The notes beneath the pieces were generated by a model. It worked only from the letters and a program-made list of their open reading frames with translations, did no database searches and had not been told where the DNA came from. A DNA stretch of 64,000 nt. It comes from Anderseniella sp963787895. GTDB lineage: Bacteria > Pseudomonadota > Alphaproteobacteria > Rhizobiales > Aestuariivirgaceae. This document shows positions 52,505 through 60,751 of the stretch, one piece after another; within the stretch, counting starts at the first letter, position 1, and each line of letters starts with the position of its first letter. The stretch lies in NCBI GenBank assembly GCA_963787895.1, contig CAWBEX010000007.1, forward strand, positions 62,001-126,000. The letters are read 5' to 3'. Made by a program: the position numbers and the translations under genes.

Positions 52505-53653
52505 ATGAAGATGCTCATCTGGTGTCTTAGTCTGAGCGCCCCGGTTGCAGCCGGCTTGCTGGCTCTTGTTCTGAACAGATACGACCTTGCGGTGATAACA
52601 GCGGTTGCGCTTTTGGCCGGTGCGCAAATTGTGGCCCAGATCATTGATCGCCACCCGCATGAAATTGACGATGCGCGCATGACATCGCTGGCGCAACGCA
52701 TTTCCAAGACCGATGCAGATATTGAAAACCTGATCCGCAAGCAACGCGATCAGGCACAGAAGTTGGCGGAACTTTCTGGTGCAGTTACGCCTGTGGCTAC
52801 CGCTGGTGCTGGCAGTCAACCGGCTCAGTTTCATCCGCAAACATCCATGGCAGGTCATTTCCCCGGTTCAAACCTGCAAGAGCGCCCCATTGGCCGGCCC
52901 GTAGCCGGAACAACAACTTCTGTCGCGCCGCGCACGCAGTTGTATCTGGAACCAGTGGTTCGAATTTCCGAAGGCAAGACAGCCTACTACAAGGCAACTT
53001 TGCAGGCCTGGCGCGATGGTCGCGGCCCAGGCAATGTGATTGTCTCGTCAGCCTTGCCGATGCCGCCTGGTGCCCGCTCGCAATGGGAGCCGATGCTGGA
53101 TTTGCAGTTGTTGCAGCAGACGTTGCCACTATTGCAGAAGCTTCATGAACGCCAGGCCGGCACAGGCGTTTTCTGCCCAATCAGCAATGGCACGCTGGAA
53201 GATGAAAATGCCTTGCGCAAGTGTGTAGCACTGCTGCAAGCCAACCCCGATGCAGCCGCTGGCATTGTGCTCGACATGAATCACGCTGGCCTTTCAGGTC
53301 TCAGTGAGGCCGGCATGCATGGCCTTGCCTGGCTCGCGAGCCTTGGAGCCACCATGTCCTTGAGCGCCAATGACATTCGCGGCAACGACTTGAAGGCGCT
53401 TTCCGAGCTTGGTTTTGCTTTCATAGATGTGCCCGTGGACAGGCTCAGCTCGCCGCATCCTGGCGATGGCTCAGCACTGCAGCAAGCGGTTCAGACGCAC
53501 AAGATTGCTGTGATAGCCTCTGGTCTTCACACCGTCGAACAGGCGGGGCAAGTCTCCTGGATTGCAACACTTGGCTGCGGACCGGCTTATGCATTGCCAA
53601 GGCCGGTACGCCAGCAAGCGGAACCACGCTCCGCTGCCGCAAACGCAGCCTGA
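52505..53653 (+). CDS. Membrane protein with degenerate EAL domain (TipF-like)
   Basis: About 382 residues. Two N-terminal helices (about 5-25 and 28-48), a coiled coil (about 60-95), a Gln/Ala/Pro linker and an EAL-fold domain (about 150-365) with LYLEPVVRISEGKTAYYKA, GIVLDMNHAGLSGLSEAG and ELGFAFIDVPVDRL. The EAL triad and the acidic metal ligands are absent, so no phosphodiesterase activity is expected. Layout recalls Caulobacter TipF, a cyclic di-GMP-binding flagellar protein, but identity is not certain. ATG 52505 has GGGGGCAGG upstream; GTG 52460 is an alternative. The stop overlaps the next start (TGATG). Confidence 0.72.
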   Translation: MKMLIWCLSLSAPVAAGLLALVLNRYDLAVITAVALLAGAQIVAQIIDRHPHEIDDARMTSLAQRISKTDADIENLIRKQRDQAQKLAELSGAVTPVATAGAGSQPAQFHPQTSMAGHFPGSNLQERPIGRPVAGTTTSVAPRTQLYLEPVVRISEGKTAYYKATLQAWRDGRGPGNVIVSSALPMPPGARSQWEPMLDLQLLQQTLPLLQKLHERQAGTGVFCPISNGTLEDENALRKCVALLQANPDAAAGIVLDMNHAGLSGLSEAGMHGLAWLASLGATMSLSANDIRGNDLKALSELGFAFIDVPVDRLSSPHPGDGSALQQAVQTHKIAVIASGLHTVEQAGQVSWIATLGCGPAYALPRPVRQQAEPRSAAANAA

Positions 53654-54549
53654 TGCCCGAATTAGCCGCCATGTCTTCCAACCACCAATCAAGTCTGCCC
53701 GGCAGCAGGTTGAGCAGTCTCTACAAGGTTTGGCTGTGTGATGTCTGGGGGGTGTTGCACGATGGCAAGACGGTTTTTCCCAAAGCTGCTGAGGCGCTTG
53801 CCAAACACCGCAGCAATGGCGGGTGTGTAGTTTTGATCACCAATGCGCCGCGCCCGCGTCACGTTATTGTGCCGCAGATGCAACGCTTCGGTGTGCCGGA
53901 TGGTGCGTGGGACGACTTGGTGAGCTCCGGCGATGTGACGTGCGAACTGGTGCGCCGCCGGGCCGGCCAGAATGTGTTTCATCTGGGGCCTCGGGAAGAC
54001 AGTGAGCTGCTGGAAGGGTTGCCCGTCAACTGGACAGGGCTTGAAGACGCCCACGCGGTGCTGGCTACCGGCCTCAACCACGACGGCCGCGATGGCGGCA
54101 AGGCGGAGCAACCGGAAGATTACCGGCCGATGTTGAAGGACATTGCAGCGCGCGGGTTGCCGTTCATCTGCGCCAATCCTGACCGTGTTGTGGGTGTGGG
54201 CGGCAAGCTGTTTCCGTGCGCTGGTGCACTTGCAGATATCTGCGAAGCAGAAGGTGGCGTCGTTGAGATGGCAGGAAAGCCCTATGCACCGATCTACGAT
54301 GTGGCGCTGCAAAGAGCCGGCGAAATGCTTGGCCGCGAGGTTCAACGCAGTGAAGTGCTGGCAATCGGAGACGGTCTCCCAACCGACGTTGAGGGCGCCA
54401 AGTGCAACGACATCGCCATTCATTTCATTACAGGCGGCATTCACGCTGCCGATCATGCTGGCAACCACGCGCATGACATCGCTGCCGGGCTTCGCAACAG
54501 CTTTCCCGGCTTGACTGTGGCCGCAGTGGCAGCGGCGCTAGTCTGGTAA
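53653..54549 (+). CDS. HAD class IIA phosphatase (TIGR01459-type)
   Basis: 298 residues. HAD motif I is VWLCDVWGVLHDGK, motif II lies in VVLITNAPRPRH, and motifs III/IV are KPYAPIYDVAL and AIGDGLPTDVEGAK. This alphaproteobacterial subfamily is predicted to dephosphorylate a small sugar or nucleotide phosphate. ATG 53653 overlaps the preceding stop; ATG 53671 is an alternative. It precedes ribF. Confidence 0.88.
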   Translation: MPELAAMSSNHQSSLPGSRLSSLYKVWLCDVWGVLHDGKTVFPKAAEALAKHRSNGGCVVLITNAPRPRHVIVPQMQRFGVPDGAWDDLVSSGDVTCELVRRRAGQNVFHLGPREDSELLEGLPVNWTGLEDAHAVLATGLNHDGRDGGKAEQPEDYRPMLKDIAARGLPFICANPDRVVGVGGKLFPCAGALADICEAEGGVVEMAGKPYAPIYDVALQRAGEMLGREVQRSEVLAIGDGLPTDVEGAKCNDIAIHFITGGIHAADHAGNHAHDIAAGLRNSFPGLTVAAVAAALVW

Positions 54550-54614
54550 TTGGCATCAATTGGTGGCAGGTTGCGCGCCGACAGAACAACGCCGGGACTG
54601 GATGCTCACGACGC

Positions 54615-55637
54615 ATGATTGAATTGGCTGATCATATTGAGGTGCCCGGCTCGCTCAAAGGCGCGTGTGTGGCCATTGGTAATTTCGACGGATTGCATCT
54701 GGGGCACCAGTCGTTGGCCGCCACTGCCATGTCTGAAGCAAGGCCTTCCGGCTCGCCTAGCGGCCTGGTCACGTTCGAACCTCATCCCAAGTCCGTGTTC
54801 CAGCCGGAACAACCCCTGTTCCGTCTCACTTCACCGCGACTGAAAGCTGCGTTGGCAAGAACTCTTGGTATGGATTTTTGCGCTGCCATTCCGTTCGACC
54901 GGGGGTTGGCCGCTGTTGAGGCTGAAGACTTCGTGGAACGCTACCTGGTTGATGCACTGTCCATCAGCCATATCGTATCCGGCTATGATTTTCACTTTGG
55001 CAAAGGCAGGCGCGGGTCGCCGGCATTATTGCAACAACTCGGCAAGCTGCACGACTTCGACGTTACCATTGTTGATCAGGTCACCCGTGAAGACGGTACT
55101 TCACCTTATTCATCATCTTCAATCAGAGCTGCGCTTCATGCGGGCAACATTGAGCAGGCCAATGCCCAGCTTGGCTACCGCTGGACCGTGATTGGCGAGG
55201 TGGTGGAAGGTGACCGGCGCGGCCGCACCATTGGCTTTCCCACGGTGAACATCATGCTTGACCCTGGAATGGAGCCCTGTCACGGCATATATGCGGTCCG
55301 CGTGCGTGATCTTACGGCGGACAGGTCAAAGGTCGAGATGGGGGCAGCCTATTTTGGCTGGCGCCCCACATTCGATACCAACCGTGTTTTTTTGGAAGTA
55401 TATCTGCTTGATTTTGACGGTGACTTGTACGGCCACGAGCTGGCTGTCGAGTTTGTTACCATGGTGCGGCCGGACCAGAAATTCGCGGATCTTCAGGCGC
55501 TTGTGACGCAAATGAACACCGATTGCGACACCATTCGCAAAGTGCTTGATGCCTTGCCCGAAACTTCGAAATTGCCACTGATGCAGGGCCAACTTTCAGG
55601 CAGGCTCTATGAACAATTGCAGCCTGCTTGCAGCTAG
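54615..55637 (+). CDS. ribF: Bifunctional riboflavin kinase/FAD synthetase
   Basis: 340 residues. The N-terminal FMN adenylyltransferase has GACVAIGNFDGLHLGHQSLA and later YSSSSIRAALHAG; the C-terminal riboflavin kinase has GRTIGFPTVNIMLD, HGIYAVRV and FLEVYLLDFDGDLYG. It makes FMN and FAD from riboflavin. No FMN riboswitch was seen upstream. Confidence 0.95.
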   Translation: MIELADHIEVPGSLKGACVAIGNFDGLHLGHQSLAATAMSEARPSGSPSGLVTFEPHPKSVFQPEQPLFRLTSPRLKAALARTLGMDFCAAIPFDRGLAAVEAEDFVERYLVDALSISHIVSGYDFHFGKGRRGSPALLQQLGKLHDFDVTIVDQVTREDGTSPYSSSSIRAALHAGNIEQANAQLGYRWTVIGEVVEGDRRGRTIGFPTVNIMLDPGMEPCHGIYAVRVRDLTADRSKVEMGAAYFGWRPTFDTNRVFLEVYLLDFDGDLYGHELAVEFVTMVRPDQKFADLQALVTQMNTDCDTIRKVLDALPETSKLPLMQGQLSGRLYEQLQPACS

Positions 55638-55656
55638 ATTGTGAAGTGCGGTCGCG

Positions 55657-55905
55657 CTATGCTTGATCCTGTTCCTCAGGTTCCAGCAGCCGGTGCATGT
55701 GCACTATGAAGTAGCGCATTTGAGCAATGTCGATAGTGGAACGGGCCTTGTGCTGCCACACCTTGTGGGCTTCGGCATAGTTAGGGTAGATGCCGACGAT
55801 ATCCAGCTTGTCCAGATCCTTGAAGGTGACACCGTCAAGACTTTCCAATTCGCCGCCAAATACCAGGTGAAGGAGTTGTTCGGGCTTGCTTTGTTTGCCT
55901 GACAT
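55657..55905 (-). CDS. DUF4170 family protein
   Basis: 82 residues of a small alphaproteobacterial family of unknown function: LLHLVFGGELESLDGVTFKD, DIVGIYPNYAEAHKVWQHKA and YFIVHMHRLLEPE are typical. ATG 55905 has GGAGAC upstream; a TTG one codon earlier is unlikely. It is on the same strand as, and 23 bases after, the inositol-monophosphatase-family gene. Confidence 0.88.
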   Translation of the reverse strand: MSGKQSKPEQLLHLVFGGELESLDGVTFKDLDKLDIVGIYPNYAEAHKVWQHKARSTIDIAQMRYFIVHMHRLLEPEEQDQA

Positions 55906-55928
55906 CAAGGTGTCTCCACTGCAGAAAT

Positions 55929-56741
55929 TCAGATTGTGTCCGTATGCAAGCGTTCGCCGATTTCGTCAAGCATGGCACGAGAGCCCGCCATCATGCCATT
56001 CTGGCGAGTCACGGCCCGGTTGTAGACGAACTCCCTACCAGAAAGGTCTAGCGACCGTCCGCCGGCCTCGTGAACGATGAGGTCGCCCGGTGCCAGGTCC
56101 CAGTCGTGCTTCTTGCCGAAAGCTATGGCACCATCATACTCTCCCGTGGCAACCAGGCAGTGGCGCAGGATGAGTGAGGTAGTCATGGCGCAGCGTATTG
56201 CAGGCAACGGGGCTCGCCACCTGCTGGCATTGATGGCAGACTTGTGAGCCACAAAACTGGCGCCATCCAGACTTTCCCGGCCAGACACGGAAATTACCTC
56301 GCCATTCAGACGTGCGCCGCCGCCAAGCAGCGCTTCGTACATGCGATTCTGGGCAGGCGCGTAGGCCACAGCAGCCACAGGCCTGCCGTTGTTCAAAAGG
56401 CAGGCGCCGATGCACCATTGCTTGGTTCCGGCAACGAACGAAGATGTGCCATCGATTGGGTCAACTACCCAGACCTTGGCACGGTTGCGAGTGGTTTCAT
56501 CGCGCGCGGTTTCCTCCGATAGCCAGCCATAGTCGGGTCTGGCACTTGTGAGGCCATCGGCCAATAAACGATCAACCGCGAGATCCGCATCCGAAACTGG
56601 AGTTCCGTCCTTCTTGTCCCATGTATCAACACCAGCCTGAAACATCTTCAGTGCAAGCTTGCCCGCCTCTTGCACGGCCTGGCGCAACAGTTCGTGGTCT
56701 GCCTCGATCGAATAATCAACGACTTCATCAAGCGCCTGCAA
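55929..56741 (-). CDS. Inositol monophosphatase family protein (3'(2'),5'-bisphosphate nucleotidase-like)
   Basis: 270 residues. Metal-site motifs are WLSEETARD, WVVDPIDGTSSFVAG and HDWDLAPGDLIVHEAGG. Lengths and motifs suit the CysQ/ImpA class, which cleave phosphate from PAP or inositol phosphates with magnesium and lithium sensitivity. The start is a TTG at 56741 with GGAAGGGA upstream, overlapping the end of the pmbA gene by 14 bases; no ATG in this frame gives a complete domain. A sulfotransferase gene 3 kb away would yield PAP, a possible substrate. Confidence 0.88.
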   Translation of the reverse strand: MQALDEVVDYSIEADHELLRQAVQEAGKLALKMFQAGVDTWDKKDGTPVSDADLAVDRLLADGLTSARPDYGWLSEETARDETTRNRAKVWVVDPIDGTSSFVAGTKQWCIGACLLNNGRPVAAVAYAPAQNRMYEALLGGGARLNGEVISVSGRESLDGASFVAHKSAINASRWRAPLPAIRCAMTTSLILRHCLVATGEYDGAIAFGKKHDWDLAPGDLIVHEAGGRSLDLSGREFVYNRAVTRQNGMMAGSRAMLDEIGERLHTDTI

Positions 56742-58068
56742 TGGTCATCCCTTCCACAAGGCAGGTGGGTGCATTGCTGCCGTCCTTGATCTTCAGATCG
56801 TTGGCGGGGGTGAGTTTTGCGAACATGTCGCTCAGGTTTCCCGCCATGGTTATCTCGGAAACCGGGTGGGTCAGTTCTCCGTTCTCGATGCGAATGCCGG
56901 CGCATCCGCGCGAATAGTCGCCGGTGATCATGTTGACGCCGGAGGTGAACATCGAGGTAACTAGTAGACCAGACTTGATGCTGCCGATCATATCCTCAGG
57001 CGAAGCTGTGCCGTTGGTCAGCCATAAATTTGTTGATGATGGCGACGGTTGTCCACCGGTAGAACGTGTCGCTCGCGCATTGCTGACAAGGCCCAGCTTT
57101 TTCGCCGTACGCCCGTCCAGTAGCCAGTTGGTCAGGACACCGTCTTCAACAAGGTTGAACGCAGCGCACATCATGCCCTCTACGTCAAACGGCCTCGACA
57201 TGACTCCACGTACCAGTAACGGATCATCGGTTATGGTGATGCCGGGCGCGAACACCTGTTGTCCAAGCTTTTCCTTGAGAAAACTCGTGCCGCGTACAAC
57301 GCCGGAGCCGTTCACGGCACTCGCCAGCAATGACGCGAATGAGCTTGCCAGCCGGGCCTCGAACACGATTGGGCATTTTTGCGATTTCATCTTTCGCGGG
57401 TTAAGCGCCCGAACCGCGCGTTCGCCGGCCTTGCGGCCAATGCTGGCGGGGGAATCGAGATCCTCAAATTGCACGCGTGAGCAATAGTCAGATTCCCGCT
57501 CCATAGTGGTGCCCTCGCCGGCAACCGCTGAGGCAGAGATGGTGAAGCCGGTTCGCTGGTAATGACCGCAAAACCCATTTGTCGTGACTACCGCAATCTC
57601 GCGTTTGCCTGCGCTGGCCGAGGTCAGGTCTGACTTGGTCACTCCCTTTACCTCACGCGCCGCCGCTTCAGCTTCCATCGCAAGTGTCTGCAGTTGTTCT
57701 ACGCTGACATTCGTTGGATCAAAAAGTTCCAGGCTGGCCGGCTGGCGAACATTACCAGAAGTGTCAAGCAGTGCTGCCGAAGGATCGGGCGGTGCGGCTT
57801 TCGCCATTGCAACCGCACGCTCAGCCAGTGTTTCGAAATCGTGTGAAGTGTCTGCAGTGCCTGAGACAATGGCAGTTGATCCGTTGACGAATACCCTCAG
57901 CCCAAAATCTGTGGATTCGGATCGCTCAATATTCTCAACAGCCGCATTCAATACGTTGACCCGGACTGACTGCCCGGCCACGGCAAGAGCGTCAGCTGCG
58001 TCTGCCCCGGCCTTTCTGGCGAAATGCAGAAATTGCTCGGCCTGCTCAGTCATGTTCTTTGCGGTCAT
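56728..58068 (-). CDS. pmbA: TldD/PmbA family metalloprotease subunit (PmbA/TldE)
   Basis: 446 residues with the two-domain TldE pattern: ENIERSESTDFGLRVFVNGS, TTNGFCGHYQRTGFTISASA, GVVRGTSFLKEKLGQQVFAP and the C-terminal GVNMITGDYSRGCAGIRIEN. TldE pairs with TldD to degrade unfolded peptides or mature microcins; TldD itself, which carries the metal site, is not in the window. Its start overlaps the ubiA stop (ATGA). Confidence 0.93.
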   Translation of the reverse strand: MTAKNMTEQAEQFLHFARKAGADAADALAVAGQSVRVNVLNAAVENIERSESTDFGLRVFVNGSTAIVSGTADTSHDFETLAERAVAMAKAAPPDPSAALLDTSGNVRQPASLELFDPTNVSVEQLQTLAMEAEAAAREVKGVTKSDLTSASAGKREIAVVTTNGFCGHYQRTGFTISASAVAGEGTTMERESDYCSRVQFEDLDSPASIGRKAGERAVRALNPRKMKSQKCPIVFEARLASSFASLLASAVNGSGVVRGTSFLKEKLGQQVFAPGITITDDPLLVRGVMSRPFDVEGMMCAAFNLVEDGVLTNWLLDGRTAKKLGLVSNARATRSTGGQPSPSSTNLWLTNGTASPEDMIGSIKSGLLVTSMFTSGVNMITGDYSRGCAGIRIENGELTHPVSEITMAGNLSDMFAKLTPANDLKIKDGSNAPTCLVEGMTIAGA

Positions 58069-59012
58069 GATGCACTCTTCAATAGGCTGTCAAACATGAT
58101 TCCGGCAAACACGATCAGTCCCAGATTTCGATTGGAACGAAACAGCATGAGGCAACGCTCCGGGTTGTCGATGTCAAGACGAACAAGCTGCCAGACGGCA
58201 TGCAGAGCAGCACCGGCCAACCCGGTGTAGTAAAGGATGCCGGCCCCTGCCAAGAAGCCGGAGGCAAACAGCAGCACGAAACACAACGCAAAGAAGAATG
58301 CCAGCCATTTGGGCGTGGTTGCGCCGAATTTCAATGCCGTGGATTTGATGCCGATGGCCAGGTCGTCTTCCTTGTCCTGATGTGCGTAGATGGTGTCGTA
58401 GGCAAGTGTCCAGGATATGCCGCCGAAATACATGAGGATGGCAGGCCACTCGAGTTGCCCGCGCACCGCCGCCCAGCCAAGCAAGGCACCCCAGTTGAAG
58501 GCAATGCCCAGGAACACCTGTGGCCAGTAGGTAAAGCGCTTCATGAACGGATAGACAACAACAGTGGCCAGCGAAAGTACGCCAAGCGCGATGGCGTACC
58601 AGTTGAACTGGATCAGGACGAGAAAGCCGGTCAGTGACAATCCAATCATGAAGGCTTTTGCCTGCCCAACGCTGACCTGGCCGGACGGGATGGGGCGCGA
58701 ACGGGTGCGGGCGACCGAGCCGTCAAAGTCGCGGTCGACGATGTCGTTGAAAGTGCAACCGGCACCTCGCATAACCACAGCGCCGATCAGGAACAGCACC
58801 AGATACCAGACGTTGGCAAGTCCACCCCCGGCAGCGATCTGCGCCATGGCAATGGCCCACCATCCAGGCAGCAGCAGCAACCACCAGCCAATGGGTCGTT
58901 CCAGCCTGGCCAGACGGGCAAACGGACGCAATGCGGATGGTAACAGTCTGTCAGCCCAGTGTTCGTGCAGGGCATCGGCGACGCGGCCATCATTTTCGGC
59001 AGGGTTGATCAT
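58065..59012 (-). CDS. ubiA: 4-hydroxybenzoate polyprenyltransferase
   Basis: About 315 residues with eight or nine membrane helices. The two prenyl-diphosphate motifs are GCTFNDIVDRDFDGSVARTR and YDTIYAHQDKEDDLAIGIKS. It attaches the polyprenyl chain to 4-hydroxybenzoate in ubiquinone synthesis. ATG 59012 is taken; ATG 59054 would add 14 residues. It is divergent from rsmE. Confidence 0.94.
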   Translation of the reverse strand: MINPAENDGRVADALHEHWADRLLPSALRPFARLARLERPIGWWLLLLPGWWAIAMAQIAAGGGLANVWYLVLFLIGAVVMRGAGCTFNDIVDRDFDGSVARTRSRPIPSGQVSVGQAKAFMIGLSLTGFLVLIQFNWYAIALGVLSLATVVVYPFMKRFTYWPQVFLGIAFNWGALLGWAAVRGQLEWPAILMYFGGISWTLAYDTIYAHQDKEDDLAIGIKSTALKFGATTPKWLAFFFALCFVLLFASGFLAGAGILYYTGLAGAALHAVWQLVRLDIDNPERCLMLFRSNRNLGLIVFAGIMFDSLLKSAS

Positions 59013-59100
59013 GTGGACATGAGTGTTAGCGCAATAAGCAAGCGCGGCAAACATTGATTTGGCATTGCATCAGGTCATGTTGCCGCGATAGCTATCAACC

Positions 59101-59841
59101 ATGGCAAAATCACAAGGGCGCGTGCCGAGATTGTATTGTGCGGAGACGTTGAGCGGGGAGGGCAGTATCACGCTCTCACGTGAGGCTTCGCACTACCTGG
59201 TTACTGTGATGCGGCTGGGGCAGGACGATGAAGTGCGTTTGTTCAATTCCATTGATGGGGAATGGCGTTGTGCAATTGCCATGGCCAACCGCAAGGCCGC
59301 CAAGGTGAATTGTGTGGAGCATTTGCGAGATGCGACCCCGCCGCCCGACATCGACTATTTGTTTGCCCCCCTGAAATCTGCCCGGCTCGACTATCTGGTT
59401 CAGAAGGCCACCGAAATGGGCGCGCGCACCATCCAGCCCGTCATAACCCGGCACACAATTGCCGATAAGGTCAACATCGACAGGATGTGTGCCAATGCCA
59501 TTGAGGCCGCGGAACAATGCAATATGGTTTATGTGCCAGATGTGCTGGAGCCGGTGAAACTGGTGAATCTGCTTGCCGAATGGGACGAAGCGCGCACGCT
59601 TGTATTTTGCGACGAGACAGCAGCGCTGGCAAACCCGGTAGAGGTGTTGCAGCAGGTGAGGCCGGGGCCGCTGGCAGTCCTGCTGGGCCCTGAGGGCGGG
59701 TTCTCAGATGAAGAACGCCAGTTGATCTGTTCGGTGCCTGGTGTGGTGGCGTTGTCACTGGGGCCGCGCATCATGCGCGCTGACACCGCTGCTGTGGCGG
59801 TCATGGCGCTTGTTCAGGCAACGCTGGGTGATTGGGCTTAG
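59101..59841 (+). CDS. rsmE: 16S rRNA (uracil1498-N3)-methyltransferase RsmE
   Basis: 246 residues. The N-terminal PUA-like part (EASHYLVTVMRLGQDDEVRL) is followed by the SPOUT methylase with KSARLDYLVQKATEMGARTI, LLGPEGGFSDEE and SLGPRIMRADTAAVAVM. It methylates U1498 of 16S rRNA with SAM. The Stf0-family gene follows. Confidence 0.95.
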   Translation: MAKSQGRVPRLYCAETLSGEGSITLSREASHYLVTVMRLGQDDEVRLFNSIDGEWRCAIAMANRKAAKVNCVEHLRDATPPPDIDYLFAPLKSARLDYLVQKATEMGARTIQPVITRHTIADKVNIDRMCANAIEAAEQCNMVYVPDVLEPVKLVNLLAEWDEARTLVFCDETAALANPVEVLQQVRPGPLAVLLGPEGGFSDEERQLICSVPGVVALSLGPRIMRADTAAVAVMALVQATLGDWA

Positions 59842-59858
59842 CCGGAGAACACTCAGCC

Positions 59859-60620
59859 ATGTACGATGGGTACATCATTTGCGCCACACCCAGGTCCGGC
59901 AGCACATTGTTGTGTGACCTGTTGGCCTCCACCGGGTCTACCGGTGAACCAGACTCTTACTACGGGCGAAAGTTTGTCGATTGGTGGGCCAGCCAATGGG
60001 GGCTTGCGGACCGTAAAACCATGACCAAGCAAGCATTCAACGAGGCCTATCTGGCAGCGGCGATCAAGGCAGGCAAAGCAGGCACAAGCATTTTCGGCTT
60101 GCGATTGATGCAGGAAAATCTCGCTGAACTTTGCGTAGTTCTGGACCAGTTGTTTCGCGGTCTTGTTTCAGACGAAGCCCGGCTTGAAGCGGCGTTCGGC
60201 AGAGTGTTGTTCGTGCATTTGTTCCGGGCTGACAAGCTGGCTCAGGCTGTTTCTCTGGTAAAGGCGAAACAGACCGGACTTTGGCATGTTGCGCCCGACG
60301 GGACCGAGGTTGAGCGCCTCGCACCACCTGCCGACCCCAAATATGATTTTCAGCAAATCCGGTCTGAACTGGTCAGGCTGGAAAGCCATGACAAGTGCTG
60401 GGTAAAATGGTTCGAGCAGCAGGGCATTGAAGCGCTCCGGGTCGAGTATGAAACCCTGTCGGCCGAGCCTGCCGCCACGCTTGCGGGCATTTGCAAGGCG
60501 CTTGGTGTGGCTGGTGCAAGCTGCAAGCAGGTGAGCCCTGGTGTTGCGAAGCTTGCCGATGACATCAGCGCCGAGTGGATAAGCCGCTATCGCAAAGATG
60601 CGGGCAAGCCTGGCGCATGA
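59859..60620 (+). CDS. Stf0 family sulfotransferase
   Basis: 253 residues. The PAPS 5'-phosphosulfate loop is ICATPRSGSTLLCDLLASTG, followed by GEPDSYYGRKFVDWWASQWG, FGLRLMQENL and FLFRADKLAQAVS-like FVHLFRADKLAQAVSLVKAK. The Stf0 type sulfates trehalose in mycobacteria; in Gram-negative bacteria substrates are mostly unknown. CCGGAG lies 14 bases before ATG 59859. Its stop overlaps a possible small ORF (ATGA). A PAP-cleaving phosphatase-like gene is nearby. Confidence 0.88.
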   Translation: MYDGYIICATPRSGSTLLCDLLASTGSTGEPDSYYGRKFVDWWASQWGLADRKTMTKQAFNEAYLAAAIKAGKAGTSIFGLRLMQENLAELCVVLDQLFRGLVSDEARLEAAFGRVLFVHLFRADKLAQAVSLVKAKQTGLWHVAPDGTEVERLAPPADPKYDFQQIRSELVRLESHDKCWVKWFEQQGIEALRVEYETLSAEPAATLAGICKALGVAGASCKQVSPGVAKLADDISAEWISRYRKDAGKPGA

Positions 60621-60733
60621 ATTGCTGTCCCTTGGGCAAACTGATTGAAAGCTGCCTCTACCTGGAGCACTGGCATGGCTACCGCAATGCCATCGAAAAG
60701 CAACAATATCCGAGTTACAATCAGCAGATCTAA
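60617..60733 (+). CDS. Possible 38-residue small protein coupled to the sulfotransferase gene
   Basis: ATG 60617 overlaps the sulfotransferase TGA (ATGA) and opens 38 codons to TAA at 60733. The peptide has a CCPLGKLIESC start and a Tyr/His/Gln-rich end (EHWHGYRNAIEKQQ, then YPSYNQQI). Coupling and a plausible composition support translation; no homologue is recognised, and its short length means chance cannot be excluded. Confidence 0.4.
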   Translation: MNCCPLGKLIESCLYLEHWHGYRNAIEKQQYPSYNQQI

Positions 60734-60751
60734 GCTAGGAATATTTGCATC

